From Oscillospiraceae bacterium (GTDB taxonomy: Bacteria; Bacillota; Clostridia; Oscillospirales; Oscillospiraceae): a stretch of 64,000 bases of DNA. The DNA lies in NCBI GenBank assembly GCA_022800215.1, contig JAAWPV010000002.1, positions 55,191 to 119,190 of the forward strand. The letters run 5' to 3'. Made by a program: the position numbers and the translations under genes. The notes beneath the pieces were generated by a model, which was given only the letters and a program-made list of their open reading frames with translations, was not told where the DNA came from and did no database searches. Below are positions 47,960-56,092 of this stretch, piece after piece. Numbering within the stretch: position 1 is the first letter of the stretch; each line of letters begins with the position of its first letter.

Positions 47960-49168
47960 TTATGGATTGGGCTCCAGGGGCTGCACAATGGCGTGGAGCT
48001 GAGCGGGGGAGTGGGGATACTGCCGGGTGAAGGATTTCAAAATACGGTCACAGACCATGCAGCTATTCTCGTAGTTGGCCTGAGGCAGCAGGAAGACAAA
48101 CTGAGATACGCTGCACCGGGCGGCTACGTCGCCCTTTCGGAGACCGGCGCAGATAAGTTCCTGAAGGTTTTCCACCACCCGGTCCAGGCTGCGGCGGGGA
48201 AGCTCCTTGCCGTCGGGGCCGGAGATGGAGAGCAGGGCCAGGTGGACGGCATCGCCGCTCCGGGCCACCGCCCGGGCGAAGCACTGGTAGATGGCCTTGA
48301 AAACATCATAATCACAAAGCAGTGCGCCGCTGCCGCTGTTTGTCTCCCGAAGCTGCTCCAGAATAACGCCGGAAGAAACAGTGTGGTCATTGACGGTGCG
48401 AATGGCCTCCCGATAGAGGGACAACATCTCATCGGAGGGCATGACCCCAAACTGTGTCAACAGAAGCTCGCTCATATCCTCATAGACCTTGACGGCAGAG
48501 TTTTGCTCCCCCAGCTGGATCTGGGCATTCATTAAATACCGATAGAGCTCCTCCATGTAAGGATCCTGCCCAAGGACCCCGCGGCAGAGGGAGATGATGT
48601 CCTGCCAGCGCCGCTGCTTTTCCAGTAGGGACAGGGTTTCCAGGGCCATCTGGATGTAAAGGTTGTGGTAGTGGGCGGCAATGGGGACCACCCAAGGCTC
48701 GGCGGACAGCTTGGAGAGGAATTCCCCTTGGTAAACATTCAGGGCTTCCAGCCAAAAATTCAGCCGTTCGGCAGGCGCCTTGGTCTGAATACCAGCCTGA
48801 TAGAGCGCGTCAAAGCGGTCAATATCCAGGTTCAGGGGGATATCGGTATTCCAGGCGTAAGTGCCTTCCCGCCGGAGTATCAAAGTCCGCCCGGCCCTTT
48901 CGTCCAACTGGCTGAGAGCCGTCCGGGCCCGGTGAAACATGGTTTTCAGTGCGTTGGCGGGGTTGGAGCTGCGACCGTCTTCTCCCCAAAGGAGGGAGAT
49001 CAATTCTTCTGGTGGAATGGGGCGGCTGCGGTAGTAGATCATATAGGCAAGCAAAAGCCAGACCTTCCGGGTCCGGTTGTCGCTGTCGTTGATCTCAGCG
49101 GAACCCAGCTGAATGGAGAATTCCCCCAGAAAATTGATGTTGATAGGTGTGGCTGTCTTTTCTGTCAC
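47960..49168 (-). CDS. BTAD/SARP-like transcriptional activator
   Basis: INFLGEFSIQLGSAEINDSDNRTRKVWLLLAYMIYYRSRPIPPEELISLLWGEDGRSSNPANALKTMFHRARTALSQL; winged helix + bacterial transcriptional activator TPR. Confidence 0.9.
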   Translation of the reverse strand: MTEKTATPININFLGEFSIQLGSAEINDSDNRTRKVWLLLAYMIYYRSRPIPPEELISLLWGEDGRSSNPANALKTMFHRARTALSQLDERAGRTLILRREGTYAWNTDIPLNLDIDRFDALYQAGIQTKAPAERLNFWLEALNVYQGEFLSKLSAEPWVVPIAAHYHNLYIQMALETLSLLEKQRRWQDIISLCRGVLGQDPYMEELYRYLMNAQIQLGEQNSAVKVYEDMSELLLTQFGVMPSDEMLSLYREAIRTVNDHTVSSGVILEQLRETNSGSGALLCDYDVFKAIYQCFARAVARSGDAVHLALLSISGPDGKELPRRSLDRVVENLQELICAGLRKGDVAARCSVSQFVFLLPQANYENSCMVCDRILKSFTRQYPHSPAQLHAIVQPLEPNP

Positions 49169-49436
49169 GAAGATTTCCCCCTTACAAAACCAAAATCCGT
49201 ATTTTTATATTCATCATAAAATATATCACAAATCATTTTCATTTGCAAATTGAAACTACGGGGAAAAGTCGTATGTTACAAAACAAAATAAAAAAAGAAA
49301 ATTTTTTTCAAAAAAGTACTTCCATTTCCCGGAGCAATGTGTTATACTGATGGCGAAACCGGAAGAGAAGACTGGTATGAAATACGTCAAAACTTATATT
49401 ATTCACTCCGACAAGATGATGATAGAGGTGTGAAAT

Positions 49437-50420
49437 ATGAAAAAAATCAAACAAATTTTACCGTTTGCGCTTGCGCTGGCCTTGCTGGCCGGATGCGCTG
49501 CGGGAGCAGCGGTTCCGGAGGACCCTATTTTTGCGGAGCAAGTAGAACTGGAGGAGGTAGAGCTGGAGGCGGAGGCCGTGGCTTTGGCTGATGTACCGGC
49601 TCTCCACGACCTGCTGGTGCCTGTAGCTTCGGGGACGCAGGTGAAGAAGAGCGCAAAGGCCCAGATCGACTATTCCAATATCACTGACGGCTATGTGATG
49701 GCCCAGTACACCACCGCTACCGAGAACCGGGTGAAGGTAAAGATCGTGAGTCCTTCTGACAACAACGACTATTACCAGTACAATCTGACCCCGGGAGTAT
49801 GGACCGCATTCCCTTTGTCTGACGGCAATGGGGAGTATAAGGTGTCTGTTCTGGAGCTGAACCCCGCCACCGGAAAGTATGCAGTTCTGGTTTCTGTAAC
49901 GGTTAATGTGACGCTGAAAGACGAGTTTGCGCCCTTTGTCCGGCCAAACCAATATGTGGATTATGCCGGCCAGACCAATACCATCGCAAAGGCGGAGGAG
50001 CTCATCGGAAACGAAACGGATACGCTGAAGAAAGTGGAGAAGGTCTATAAGTATGTGGTGGAAAATCTGACCTATGACAAGGAGAAGGCTGCTACTGTCC
50101 AATCTGGCTATCTCCCTGTGCTGGACACTGTACTGGCGGAGAAAAAAGGGATCTGCTTCGATTATGCCGCACTCATGGTGGGGATGCTTCGCTCTCAGGG
50201 GGTCCCTTGCAAATTGGTGGTAGGTTACGCCGGAACCGCCTACCACGCCTGGGTCAATGTCTGGAGCGAGGAGACCGGGTGGGTCACCGCCGCCATCTAC
50301 TTTGACGGCACTACCTGGCAGCGGATGGACCCCACCTTTGCTTCCTCCTCCAACAGCAGCGACGCCATCATGAAGTATATCGGCGACGGCTCCAACTACT
50401 CTGTGAAGTACCTTTATTAA
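49437..50420 (+). CDS. Transglutaminase-like domain lipoprotein
   Basis: Lipobox ALLAGCAAG; AEKKGICFDYAALMVGMLRSQGVPCKLVVGYAGTAYHAWVNVWSEETGWVTAAIYFDGTTWQRMDPTF (Cys-His-Asp core). Confidence 0.93.
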   Translation: MKKIKQILPFALALALLAGCAAGAAVPEDPIFAEQVELEEVELEAEAVALADVPALHDLLVPVASGTQVKKSAKAQIDYSNITDGYVMAQYTTATENRVKVKIVSPSDNNDYYQYNLTPGVWTAFPLSDGNGEYKVSVLELNPATGKYAVLVSVTVNVTLKDEFAPFVRPNQYVDYAGQTNTIAKAEELIGNETDTLKKVEKVYKYVVENLTYDKEKAATVQSGYLPVLDTVLAEKKGICFDYAALMVGMLRSQGVPCKLVVGYAGTAYHAWVNVWSEETGWVTAAIYFDGTTWQRMDPTFASSSNSSDAIMKYIGDGSNYSVKYLY

Positions 50421-50496
50421 AAGCCTATGTGGCGGAATTCTTTTCTCCGGCCACAAGATATGGAAAAAACTCTTTACGAATGACCCCAAATGGGTT

Positions 50497-50533
50497 AAAA
50501 TGGACTTGCGGTTTTTGCCGCAAGTCCATTTTT
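50497..50533 (+). terminator. Rho-independent terminator
   Basis: ATGGACTTGCGG-tttttg-CCGCAAGTCCATTTTT. Confidence 0.88.
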
Positions 50534-50553
50534 AAGTTGATGTGGGGGATCAT

Positions 50554-51594
50554 ATGAGAAAAATACTGTCCAATCAGGAGATTTCCTCCCTCTGTTTGGA
50601 GCTTTCCATGCTGCTCCATGCCGGTGTGATGGTGGGAGACGCGCTGACTTTGCTCAGTGAGGAAAGTGATAAAGAATACCGGGATATGCTTGAGACTATG
50701 GCCCGGAAGGTGGACGACGGTGCTTCCCTGGCTTCTGTGCTGCGGGACACCGGCCGGTTCCCCGTCTATGTCTGCGGCCTTGTGGAGGTGGGCGAAACTG
50801 CGGGCCGGACCGAAGAAGCCCTGGCCGCCCTGGCCGCCTACTACGAAAGCCGGGTCCGTACTGACCGCCGGACTAAGAGCGCCCTTCTGTACCCTGCGGT
50901 GATGCTGGTTTTGATGCTGGTGGTCATCGGTGTGCTTTTGGTGAAGGTGCTGCCCATTTTTGACGGCGTCTATACCTCTCTGGGCGGACGGCTCACCGGT
51001 GTGGCTGGTGGTCTGCTTTTGCTGGGCCGGGGGCTCAGCACTGTTATGCCTGTGCTGTGGGGAGTCCTCATTCTGGCGGTCCTGTTTTTGGTGGGCTTCA
51101 CTGCTGCCGATGGTTTCCGGGAAAAGGTCATGGTCTTCTGGCGGAAGTGCTTTGGTGATAAGGGCGTCAGCCGGAAGCTGAACGACGCCCGTCTGGCCCA
51201 GGCCCTTGCCATGGGGATGGCCAGCGGCCTTTTGATTGAGGAAGCTCTGGCACTTAGCGTCGGTCTTCTGGAGGATGCTCCCGGGGCCAAGGCCCGGTGC
51301 GTGGATTGCCAGAGCCGGATGGAGAACGGCTCTGCTATGGGGGAGGCTATGAAGGGCAGCGGCCTGTTCCCGGCCAGCGCCTGCCGGCTTCTGGAGCTTG
51401 GCCAGCGCAGCGGCTCCGCAGACACCACTATGGCCAAGATCGCGGTTGATCTGGAGGAGGAGGGCGAAGCTGCCCTGGAGGAAGTGGTGAGCCGTGTGGA
51501 GCCGGCGTTGGTCCTGGTCTGCTCGGTACTGGTAGGTCTTATTCTCCTCTCGGTGATGCTGCCGCTCATGAACATCATGTCGGCCATCGGGTAA
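50554..51594 (+). CDS. Type II secretion/type IV pilus inner-membrane platform protein (GspF/PilC family)
   Basis: LCLELSMLLHAGVMVGDALTLLSEESDKEYRDMLETMARKVDDGASLASVLRDTGRFPVYVCGLVEVGETAGRTEEALAALAAYYESR. Confidence 0.93.
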   Translation: MRKILSNQEISSLCLELSMLLHAGVMVGDALTLLSEESDKEYRDMLETMARKVDDGASLASVLRDTGRFPVYVCGLVEVGETAGRTEEALAALAAYYESRVRTDRRTKSALLYPAVMLVLMLVVIGVLLVKVLPIFDGVYTSLGGRLTGVAGGLLLLGRGLSTVMPVLWGVLILAVLFLVGFTAADGFREKVMVFWRKCFGDKGVSRKLNDARLAQALAMGMASGLLIEEALALSVGLLEDAPGAKARCVDCQSRMENGSAMGEAMKGSGLFPASACRLLELGQRSGSADTTMAKIAVDLEEEGEAALEEVVSRVEPALVLVCSVLVGLILLSVMLPLMNIMSAIG

Positions 51595-51598
51595 TGCC

Positions 51599-51916
51599 AT
51601 GAAAAGAAGAAAATCGCCTTGGGCCAGTGCACTCCAAAGCCTCTTGATGCCGGTGGCGGCTCTGGCTCTACTGCTCTGTTTTACGATTGCCATCGGCAAC
51701 ATGGAGGATGGACGGAATGCTGAAAGCCTTCGCCAGCTGGAAGAGGCCATTCACCGCAGTTGTATAGCCTGCTATGCCACTGAAGGGATTTACCCTCCTG
51801 ATATTGCCTACTTGCAGGACCGCTACGGTCTTCAGGTAGATGAGGAGCATTACATTGTGCATTACGAAATTTTTGCGCCCAACATGATGCCTGACGTCAC
51901 AGTATTGGAAAAGTAA
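51599..51916 (+). CDS. Small membrane-anchored pseudopilin-like protein
   Basis: N-terminal TM then RQLEEAIHRSCIACYATEGIYPPDIAYLQDRYGLQVDEEHYIVHYEIF; position in pilus-like operon. Confidence 0.6.
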   Translation: MKRRKSPWASALQSLLMPVAALALLLCFTIAIGNMEDGRNAESLRQLEEAIHRSCIACYATEGIYPPDIAYLQDRYGLQVDEEHYIVHYEIFAPNMMPDVTVLEK

Positions 51917-51919
51917 AAC

Positions 51920-52408
51920 ATGAAAAAGAAAGCCGATGCTATAAAACATCATATGGATACCTTGGCGGCACTGCTGCTGTTCGGGGTTTTTGCGGTGTGC
52001 GTGCTGGCGGTCCTGCTGACCGGCGCGGACGCCTATCGGCGGCTGACGGAGCGGGACCGGGAGGCCTATGACCGCCGCTCCTGCGTCCAGTACATCGCCA
52101 CCCGAGTCCGCCAGTCCGATGCCGCCGGAGGCATTGGGGTGGAGCCCTTCGGCGACACCACGGCCCTGGTGCTTGGAGAGGGCGATTTTGTCACCCGTGT
52201 ATACTGCTATGAGGGCTATATTATGGAGCTGTACTGTGCCGCCGGTGACACGGAGCTGACCCCCCGGGATGGGGAACGGGTCATGGAGGCCGACTCCATG
52301 GATGCCTACCTGACGGACGGGCTTTTACAGATCATAGTGGTGGATCCCAACTATCAGTATGACTCCATGGTCCTGTCCCTGCGCAGCGGAGAGGGGGGAG
52401 CGGCATGA
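51920..52408 (+). CDS. Membrane-anchored pseudopilin-like protein (DUF4860-like)
   Basis: MKKKADAIKHHMDTLAALLLFGVFAVCVLAVLLTGADAYRRL...; operon context. Confidence 0.65.
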   Translation: MKKKADAIKHHMDTLAALLLFGVFAVCVLAVLLTGADAYRRLTERDREAYDRRSCVQYIATRVRQSDAAGGIGVEPFGDTTALVLGEGDFVTRVYCYEGYIMELYCAAGDTELTPRDGERVMEADSMDAYLTDGLLQIIVVDPNYQYDSMVLSLRSGEGGAA

Positions 52409-52872
52409 AAAGCAAAGCGCCCCTTTCCTTGATGGAACAGATGGTGATGCTGCTGGTATTCGCCCTGGCCGCCGCCCTGTGCCTCCAGACTTTTGTAAAA
52501 AGTGACCGGATCTCCCGGGAGAGTGAAGCTCGGGACCGGGCGGCATTGCTGTGCCAGTCGGTGGCCGAGGCCGTCCGCCATAACGGCGGGGACCTGGAGG
52601 CAGCCATGACCCAGGTCAATGGGCGTGAACCCTTCCAGCGGGAGGGGTTCGGCTGGTTCGCGGGCTATGATGAAAGCTGGGTGCTTCTGGACGAGGGAAC
52701 TGTGGACAGACCTCAGCACAGCAGCTATACCCTCCGGATCATGGAGCTGGACAGCGGCCTGGAGGGCCTGGGTAAAGCCAATGTGGAAGCTTTTGCCTGG
52801 AACGGCGGGACCATGGAGTCTCTCTTTGCCATTGAAGTCTCCTGGCAGAAGGGGGTGGGCGGTCATGGCTAA
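52405..52872 (+). CDS. Pseudopilin-like membrane-anchored protein
   Basis: MKSKAPLSLMEQMVMLLVFALAAALCLQTFVKSDRISRESEARDRAALLCQSVAEAVR; Glu near +5 of a prepilin-like helix. Confidence 0.65.
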   Translation: MKSKAPLSLMEQMVMLLVFALAAALCLQTFVKSDRISRESEARDRAALLCQSVAEAVRHNGGDLEAAMTQVNGREPFQREGFGWFAGYDESWVLLDEGTVDRPQHSSYTLRIMELDSGLEGLGKANVEAFAWNGGTMESLFAIEVSWQKGVGGHG

Positions 52873-53281
52873 AAAGGACAAAGGTTCCTTCGCCCCTCCG
52901 GCCCTGGGAGGCATCTCCCTGTTGGTGGTCTTCGCAGTCCTCTGTCTGACGGTATTTGCCCTTCTGAGCCTCAGTACCGTCCGGGCTGATGAACGGCTCA
53001 GCGACGCTTCTGCCCAGGCGGTGAAGAACTATTATGCCGCCGACTGCAAGGCCCAGGAGCTCCTGGCCCGGCTCCGGTTCGGGGAGACTCCGGAGGAGGT
53101 CTGGACTGACGGTAGTCTCTGTGGCTATACGATACCCATTTCGGATACCCAAGAGCTTCAAGTGGAGGTGGAGATCCGGACCACGAACGATTATACCATC
53201 CTCCGCTGGCAGGCAGTGCCCATTGGGGAGTGGGGGTTGGATGAGGGTCTGGACCTTTGGGACGGCGAAACACTTTTTTAA
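52865..53281 (+). CDS. Membrane-anchored hypothetical protein of the pilus-like operon
   Basis: MAKKDKGSFAPPALGGISLLVVFAVLCLTVFALLSLSTVRADERLSDASAQAVKNYYAADCKAQELL. Confidence 0.65.
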   Translation: MAKKDKGSFAPPALGGISLLVVFAVLCLTVFALLSLSTVRADERLSDASAQAVKNYYAADCKAQELLARLRFGETPEEVWTDGSLCGYTIPISDTQELQVEVEIRTTNDYTILRWQAVPIGEWGLDEGLDLWDGETLF

Positions 53282-53320
53282 GAGAGAACAACGATACTTT
53301 TTAGAGAGAAGGAACCTGAT

Positions 53321-54379
53321 ATGGCACAACTTCTGGATTATTTGAAGCAAGCGGTGGCGGACGGTGCCTCTGACCTTTTCATCGTTGCCGGCGGTCCGGT
53401 GAGCGAGAAGCTGGATAAGCGGCTGCGGCCCATCAGTGGGGAGAGGGTCTATCCGCAGGAGACCAGCCAGCTCATCGCTGAGCTTTACGGCCAGGCCGGC
53501 CGGCCTATGGAGCCGTTCCTGAAGCGGGGGGATGATGACTTTTCCTTTTCAGTGCCCGGTCTGGCCCGGTTCCGGGTGAATGCTTACCGTCAGCGGGGCT
53601 CTTTGGCTGCGGTGGTCCGGGTGGTGGCCTTTGATATTCCCGACTATCTGGAGCTGGGGATCCCCAGCGACGTGCTGGATCTGGCTGACGTACAGCACGG
53701 TATGATCCTGGTCACCGGCACGGCGGGCAGCGGAAAATCTACCACCCAGGCCTGTATCATCGACCGGATCAACCGGACGAGGGAGTGCCACATCATCACC
53801 CTGGAGGATCCCATTGAATACCTCCACCGGAACCAGCGAAGCATTGTCTCCCAGCGTGAGATTGCCATTGATACCGAGGGGCACCTTTCCGCTCTTCGGG
53901 CCTGTCTCCGCCAGGCCCCGGATGTGATCCTTCTGGGGGAGATGCGGGATCATGAGACCATCCGTACCGCCATGACCGCTGCCGAGACGGGCCATTTGCT
54001 CATCGCCACCCTTCACACCAAGGGAACGGTGAACACCATCGACCGGATCGTGGATTCCTTCCCCAGCGCCCAGCAGGGCCAGGTCCGGGTGCAGCTGAGT
54101 ATGGTGCTTCATACAGTGGTGTCCCAGCAGCTTCTGCCCAGCACCAGCGGCGGACTGGTGCCCGCCTTTGAGATCATGCATATGAACAGTGCCATCCGCA
54201 GCATGATCCGGGAGAGCAAAACCCACCAGATCGACTCCGCCATTGTGGCCGGCAGCGGTGAGGGCATGATCACGATGGAGCAGTCCATCCTGAACCTGTA
54301 CCGGGCGGGGGAGATCACTGCGGAAACCGCCCTCAGTTACTCCGACAACCCGGATCAGCTTCGGCGCCATATGCGGTAA
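53321..54379 (+). CDS. PilT/PilU-type pilus retraction ATPase
   Basis: ILVTGTAGSGKSTTQACIIDRIN (Walker A), ITLEDPIEYLH, SALRACLRQAPDVILLGEMRDHETIRTAMTAAETGHLLIATLHT, AIRSMIRESKTHQI (PilT signature). Confidence 0.94.
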   Translation: MAQLLDYLKQAVADGASDLFIVAGGPVSEKLDKRLRPISGERVYPQETSQLIAELYGQAGRPMEPFLKRGDDDFSFSVPGLARFRVNAYRQRGSLAAVVRVVAFDIPDYLELGIPSDVLDLADVQHGMILVTGTAGSGKSTTQACIIDRINRTRECHIITLEDPIEYLHRNQRSIVSQREIAIDTEGHLSALRACLRQAPDVILLGEMRDHETIRTAMTAAETGHLLIATLHTKGTVNTIDRIVDSFPSAQQGQVRVQLSMVLHTVVSQQLLPSTSGGLVPAFEIMHMNSAIRSMIRESKTHQIDSAIVAGSGEGMITMEQSILNLYRAGEITAETALSYSDNPDQLRRHMR

Positions 54380-54477
54380 TGTACAAGCTGCACAAAAATG
54401 AAACGAAAAATTTATGAAAAATCACAACAAGCTTTTGAAAGAAAAAGTGGAAAATGTAACCGGTTTTGTAACCGACG

Positions 54478-54610
54478 TATGTTATAATAGCTTATAACCG
54501 CCGCACAAAGTGCCGATTATAGCTATTGCAACAATAGCAAAACCAGCTACGCTGGTTTTGCCGCGAAAGCGGCGCAAGTTGCTTTGCAACTTGTAGCTAT
54601 GTTATAATAG
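54478..54610. repeat. Multi-hairpin element flanked by exact 13-bp direct repeats (TATGTTATAATAG)
   Basis: Direct repeats at 54478-54490 and 54598-54610; internal perfect hairpins at 54503-54513, 54522-54538, 54537-54561, 54560-54573 (GAAA loop), 54575-54593. Confidence 0.9.
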
Positions 54611-54640
54611 GCGCAGAATATAAGAAGGGAGGCGGCTGAG

Positions 54641-55069
54641 ATGCAGGAACGGATCCGTGGAAACGAATACCGCACCACAGTGGTCTGTGTGGATTCCTAT
54701 CACCGGGGTATTCCGGTGGGGCGCTTTTATAATCCCAGCTGCAAGGAAGGAAAAAGCTTTGAGAGCTTAAGTCAGCTTCTTGTCAGAATGGAGGACATGC
54801 TGGACGACATGAAGTTCCCCCAGTCCTTCACAATGGCCAGGACCTTCGGTTCCTCTGTCTCCATTGGGACTGAGGGGACCTCCGGACAGGGTCAGAAGCA
54901 GAGCGGGCAGTTGGCTACCTTCGCGGTGCGGGTCCTTTTCCGGCAGAACGCCAGCTGGCAGGGTGAGGTCACCTGGCTGGAAGGCAAGCGGGAGGAGAGC
55001 TTCCGCAGCGTGCTGGAGTTGATCCTGTTGATGGACGGCGCCTTGCAGGAGAGCATGGGGACCAACTGA
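54641..55069 (+). CDS. Orphan hypothetical protein, 142 aa
   Basis: SD AGGGAGG then ATG at 54641; MQERIRGNEYRTTVVCVDSYHRGIPVGRFYNPSCKEGKSFESLSQLLVRMEDML...; followed by terminator. Confidence 0.75.
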   Translation: MQERIRGNEYRTTVVCVDSYHRGIPVGRFYNPSCKEGKSFESLSQLLVRMEDMLDDMKFPQSFTMARTFGSSVSIGTEGTSGQGQKQSGQLATFAVRVLFRQNASWQGEVTWLEGKREESFRSVLELILLMDGALQESMGTN

Positions 55070-55082
55070 GAAAGAAACCGAG

Positions 55083-55113
55083 AAAGGCCCGGACTTGCGT
55101 CCGGGCCTTTGTT
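55083..55113 (+). terminator. Rho-independent terminator
   Basis: AAAGGCCCGGAC-TTGC-GTCCGGGCCTTTGTTT. Confidence 0.9.
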
Positions 55114-55222
55114 TGTAACAAATAGAAGTGAGAACGGAACGAGACAAGCCTCGTTTGCATTTTTCCTCCTGCTGTGCTATCATGTCAGTGTAGAAAATGG
55201 AACAATAGGAGTGACCTGCCCC

Positions 55223-55990
55223 ATGTTGGAAACTTGGACTCTGACTATTCCGGCGCTCACCGGAGATACCCCCCGCCGGGCCTATTGCTATGTGCCTGAT
55301 TTCTGGAAGGAGAATCAAAACCTCCGCTACCCGGTCCTCTATATGTTCGACGGGCACAACCTGTTTTTCGATGACCACGCCACCTACGGAAAAAGCTGGG
55401 GCATGGGGGAGTACCTGGAGGAGAACGGGATCCCCCTCATGGTGGCGGCGGTGGAGTGCAACCACAGCCCCGACGGCGGCCGGCTGAAGGAATACTGCCC
55501 CTTTACCTGCGACCTGCCTACCTTCGGCCATATTCGGGGCCGGGGTAAGACCACCATGGACTGGATGACGGAGGAGTTCAAGCCCCTCATCGACCGGGAG
55601 TTCCCCACCCTGCCTGACCGGAAGCACACCTTCATCGCAGGAAGCTCCATGGGAGGGCTTATGAGCCTTTACGCCGTGACCCGATACAATAAGGTGTTCT
55701 CCCGGGCAGCCGCCCTGTCTCCCTCCATATGGTTCGGCGGGGAGAAGCTGGACAAGATTCTCCGCTCTGCCCGGATCCAGCCCGACACGGTGGTCTATAT
55801 GGATTACGGCGCCCGGGAGCTGGGCTTTCATCCGGGGACGACGGCCCGGTTCAGTGAGGTGGCCTCCATTTTGCTGGAGCGGAAGGTGGACCTGACCGCC
55901 CGGATCGTGCCCAATGGCAACCACAACGAGGCAAGCTGGGAGAAACAGATCCCCTTCTTTATGAACACTCTGCTTTATGAATTGGAATAA
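55223..55990 (+). CDS. Alpha/beta-hydrolase esterase (enterochelin esterase/Esterase D-like)
   Basis: RYPVLYMFDGHNLFFDDHATYGKSWGMGEYLEENG...HTFIAGSSMGGLMSLYAVTRYNKVFSRAAALSPSIWFGG (GSSMGG nucleophile elbow). Confidence 0.92.
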   Translation: MLETWTLTIPALTGDTPRRAYCYVPDFWKENQNLRYPVLYMFDGHNLFFDDHATYGKSWGMGEYLEENGIPLMVAAVECNHSPDGGRLKEYCPFTCDLPTFGHIRGRGKTTMDWMTEEFKPLIDREFPTLPDRKHTFIAGSSMGGLMSLYAVTRYNKVFSRAAALSPSIWFGGEKLDKILRSARIQPDTVVYMDYGARELGFHPGTTARFSEVASILLERKVDLTARIVPNGNHNEASWEKQIPFFMNTLLYELE

Positions 55991-56027
55991 AGAACAGCCG
56001 GGTCAATGACCCGGCTGTTCTTTCCTT
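55989..56027 (+). terminator. Rho-independent terminator
   Basis: AAAGAACAGCCGGGTC-AAT-GACCCGGCTGTTCTTT. Confidence 0.9.
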
Positions 56028-56092
56028 GTTGACTTTTTTGCTTTGCTGTGCTAAACTGTTAAAAACTTTTCCCGAAGGGAAGAAACAGGCCC

